A stretch of DNA of 5,810 nucleotides from Chlamydiota bacterium (GTDB lineage: Bacteria; Chlamydiota; Chlamydiia; Chlamydiales; JAJFMI01), in assembly GCA_021772235.1 (NCBI GenBank), contig JAJFMI010000162.1:1-5810 (forward strand). Direction: 5' to 3'. A model generated the notes under the pieces. The model did no database searches and was not told the origin of the DNA. It saw nothing but the letters and a program-made list of their open reading frames with translations. The translations under genes and the position numbers were made by a program. Of this stretch, positions 4,773 through 5,810 are shown one piece after another. Position 1 is the first letter of the stretch, and each line of letters opens with the position of its first letter.

Positions 4773-5810
4773 AGATATTACTACAAATGCTTACGTGCAA
4801 GGCCCCTCTCCCGATGACCCCGGAAAAAAAGACGATGTCCCTGCAGAGTCTACCGATTTTGATAATCTTCTTCGTGTCGACGGATCTGATGAACCTCCAA
4901 AAGAGGGAAAGAAAAGCAAAACAGAAGAAGAAGAGGATAAAAAAGAGAAGAAAACTCCAGAGACAGAAGTTCCCACAAGCGAAGCCTTTCAACGATTTAT
5001 GGATGGGCAAAAAAGTGATGAAGGTATTTTAGGGGTAAAATCACCCCAAAAAACACGTGGCATCCAAACAACGACAGAAGTCGCTGCACCTGAGCCCTCT
5101 GCAAAATCTGCAAAAAAAGCCCCCGCTCCTCAGCAAGAAGAACTTGTCTTTGTAGCACAACCTGAAGAGCCTGCACCCACAACAACTGCAGCGACTGCCC
5201 CTGCACCACAACCGACAACTACTGCAAAACCCGTTTCCTCATCTCAACCAACGACCTCAACTCAAGCAGAGCAAGAAGCCACCCCAACCGCTTCTGAGCA
5301 GGCCACACCTACTTCTTCTCAAAAATATTCTGAACCAGAAAAAACCCAGCCCTCCTCCTCTTCGCAACAAGAATCTACTCCAACCACATCTACGACTCAA
5401 TCCGGAGAAACAGAAACATCCACCACATCAGATGAAGGCGAGCCACCCACAACAGAAACAGAACCCGATTTACCAGGCGACACCCCTAAAACATTTGAAG
5501 CTGCCTTAAAAGAAGCCGCCCCCCTTCCCTCCATTACAGAAGATGTAGAAAACGTATTTGAAGAATTAGGAGCTCTCACATCGCCAGCTGCCAAAAAAGG
5601 GGCTTTCAAAAAAGTTGATTTTCCTATTGATCCAGCTACAGGAAAAGCAGTAAAAGATGACGCACCTAAAACTGACAAAGAAGTTTTCATGGCAGAGATT
5701 GGCGCTTTTCCCGAAGGAACTGTCCCCACTACTCTTCCTGCTGCCCCCTTACCCGGTGCAACCCCTACAAATTATACTAGCCTATCTAGACAAGTGCGCG
5801 AGCTTTTTGA
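4765..5810 (+). CDS. sctP: SctP (CdsP) needle-length regulator / substrate switch, 3'-partial
   Basis: The frame opens at ATG 4765 and stays open to the window edge, giving 348 complete codons and two bases of the next. Residues 1-45 are polar (starting MGKDITTNAYVQG) and probably hold the secretion signal. About 47-63 is a block of alternating Glu and Lys (TEEEEDKKEKK). A short conserved-looking helix SEAFQRFMDGQKSDEG follows near 70-85. About 106-236 is low-complexity Pro/Thr/Ser/Gln/Glu. From about 240 sequence complexity returns with KTFEAALKEAA and EDVENVFEELG helices, and the fragment ends in YTSLSRQVRELF, probably the start of the C-terminal folded domain. SctP proteins act as a ruler: an extended, exported N-terminal part measures the needle and a C-terminal T3S4 domain switches SctU. 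The T3S4 domain is not visible. The SctP call rests on position after sctO and composition. The fragment is already longer than C. trachomatis CT671 (about 280 residues as I recall). Confidence 0.82.
   Translation, partial: MGKDITTNAYVQGPSPDDPGKKDDVPAESTDFDNLLRVDGSDEPPKEGKKSKTEEEEDKKEKKTPETEVPTSEAFQRFMDGQKSDEGILGVKSPQKTRGIQTTTEVAAPEPSAKSAKKAPAPQQEELVFVAQPEEPAPTTTAATAPAPQPTTTAKPVSSSQPTTSTQAEQEATPTASEQATPTSSQKYSEPEKTQPSSSSQQESTPTTSTTQSGETETSTTSDEGEPPTTETEPDLPGDTPKTFEAALKEAAPLPSITEDVENVFEELGALTSPAAKKGAFKKVDFPIDPATGKAVKDDAPKTDKEVFMAEIGAFPEGTVPTTLPAAPLPGATPTNYTSLSRQVRELF
5027..5051 (+). repeat. Short inverted repeat inside sctP
   Basis: GGGGT (5032-5036) and ACCCC (5043-5047) form a five-pair stem around a six-base loop. 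It can be extended past one A-A mismatch by TTTT/AAAA. No T-tract follows on either strand, so it is not a good terminator. It may be chance or a local mRNA structure. Confidence 0.35.
5080..5472 (+). other. Low-complexity, A/C-rich segment coding the disordered SctP linker
   Basis: About 131 residues (SctP 106-236) consist largely of Pro, Thr, Ser, Gln, Glu and Ala, with runs such as PTTTAATAPAP, SSSSQQ and TTSTTQ. The coding strand is strongly A/C-biased; for example 44 of the 60 bases at 5161-5220 are A or C. I found no perfect tandem DNA repeat, so it is degenerate low complexity, not a recent repeat expansion. Confidence 0.75.

Noticed and set aside
4462..5010. A 182-residue minus-strand open frame opposite sctO/sctP
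   Set aside because: It is Phe/Leu/Cys/Ser-rich, as expected for the complement of Lys/Glu/Ala-rich coiled-coil coding sequence, and it covers two well-supported genes. No domain is visible.
5027..5051. The GGGGT/ACCCC hairpin as a transcription terminator
   Set aside because: It lies inside the open sctP frame and is followed by A residues, not a T-tract, on the coding strand. The minus strand also lacks a following T-tract.
5397..5729. A 110-residue minus-strand open frame opposite sctP
   Set aside because: Its Ser/Val/Gly-rich composition mirrors the Thr/Pro-rich opposite strand. It lies wholly within the sctP frame and shows no family features.
1..5810. A wholly new biological system
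   Set aside because: Every gene fits a known or positionally conserved component of the chlamydial T3S operon, with no foreign insert, mobile element, toxin-antitoxin pair or long non-coding stretch.

Overview
The window is one uninterrupted, tightly packed plus-strand gene cluster. It encodes part of a non-flagellar type III secretion (T3S) apparatus of the chlamydial type. The order is sctD (5'-truncated), sctE, sctF, sctG, a SctI-like gene, sctN, sctO and sctP (3'-truncated). This matches the C. trachomatis run CT664-CT671 (cdsD, cdsE, cdsF, cdsG, CT668, cdsN, cdsO, cdsP) as I remember it. An SctD carrying a recognisable FHA domain, followed by this gene order, points to phylum Chlamydiota. 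The moderate GC content, the long low-complexity SctP and the lack of cysteines in the needle protein suggest a lineage outside Chlamydiaceae (Waddlia/Simkania/Parachlamydia-like). The sequence alone does not fix the genus.

Layout. Bases 1-1380 hold the C-terminal part of the inner-membrane ring protein SctD: FHA domain, one transmembrane helix, three ring-building modules and a short beta-rich tail. Bases 1400-2328 hold a small three-gene module: co-chaperone SctE, needle SctF and TPR co-chaperone SctG. Bases 2330-2965 encode a 211-residue protein whose last ~40 residues look like the inner-rod protein SctI. Bases 2965-4278 encode the hexameric ATPase SctN, and 4278-4772 the coiled-coil stalk SctO. 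Bases 4765 to the window end encode the N-terminal 348 residues of SctP, the needle-length regulator, with a long Pro/Thr/Ser/Gln/Glu-rich disordered region.

Gene junctions are 19 bases or less, and several genes overlap (TAATG junctions before sctN and sctO, an 8-base overlap of sctO and sctP). No terminator, promoter, tRNA, mobile element or CRISPR array was seen. The set reads as the middle of a polycistronic operon with translational coupling. Functionally, SctE/SctG hold SctF subunits soluble, SctN/SctO energise and order export, SctF and the SctI-like protein build needle and rod on the SctD ring, and SctP sets needle length and the substrate switch.

I see no wholly undescribed system here. 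The points worth a second look are the SctI assignment, the near-canonical phosphopeptide-binding FHA in SctD, its secretin-docking-like tail, the cysteine-free exported subunits and the expanded SctP linker.
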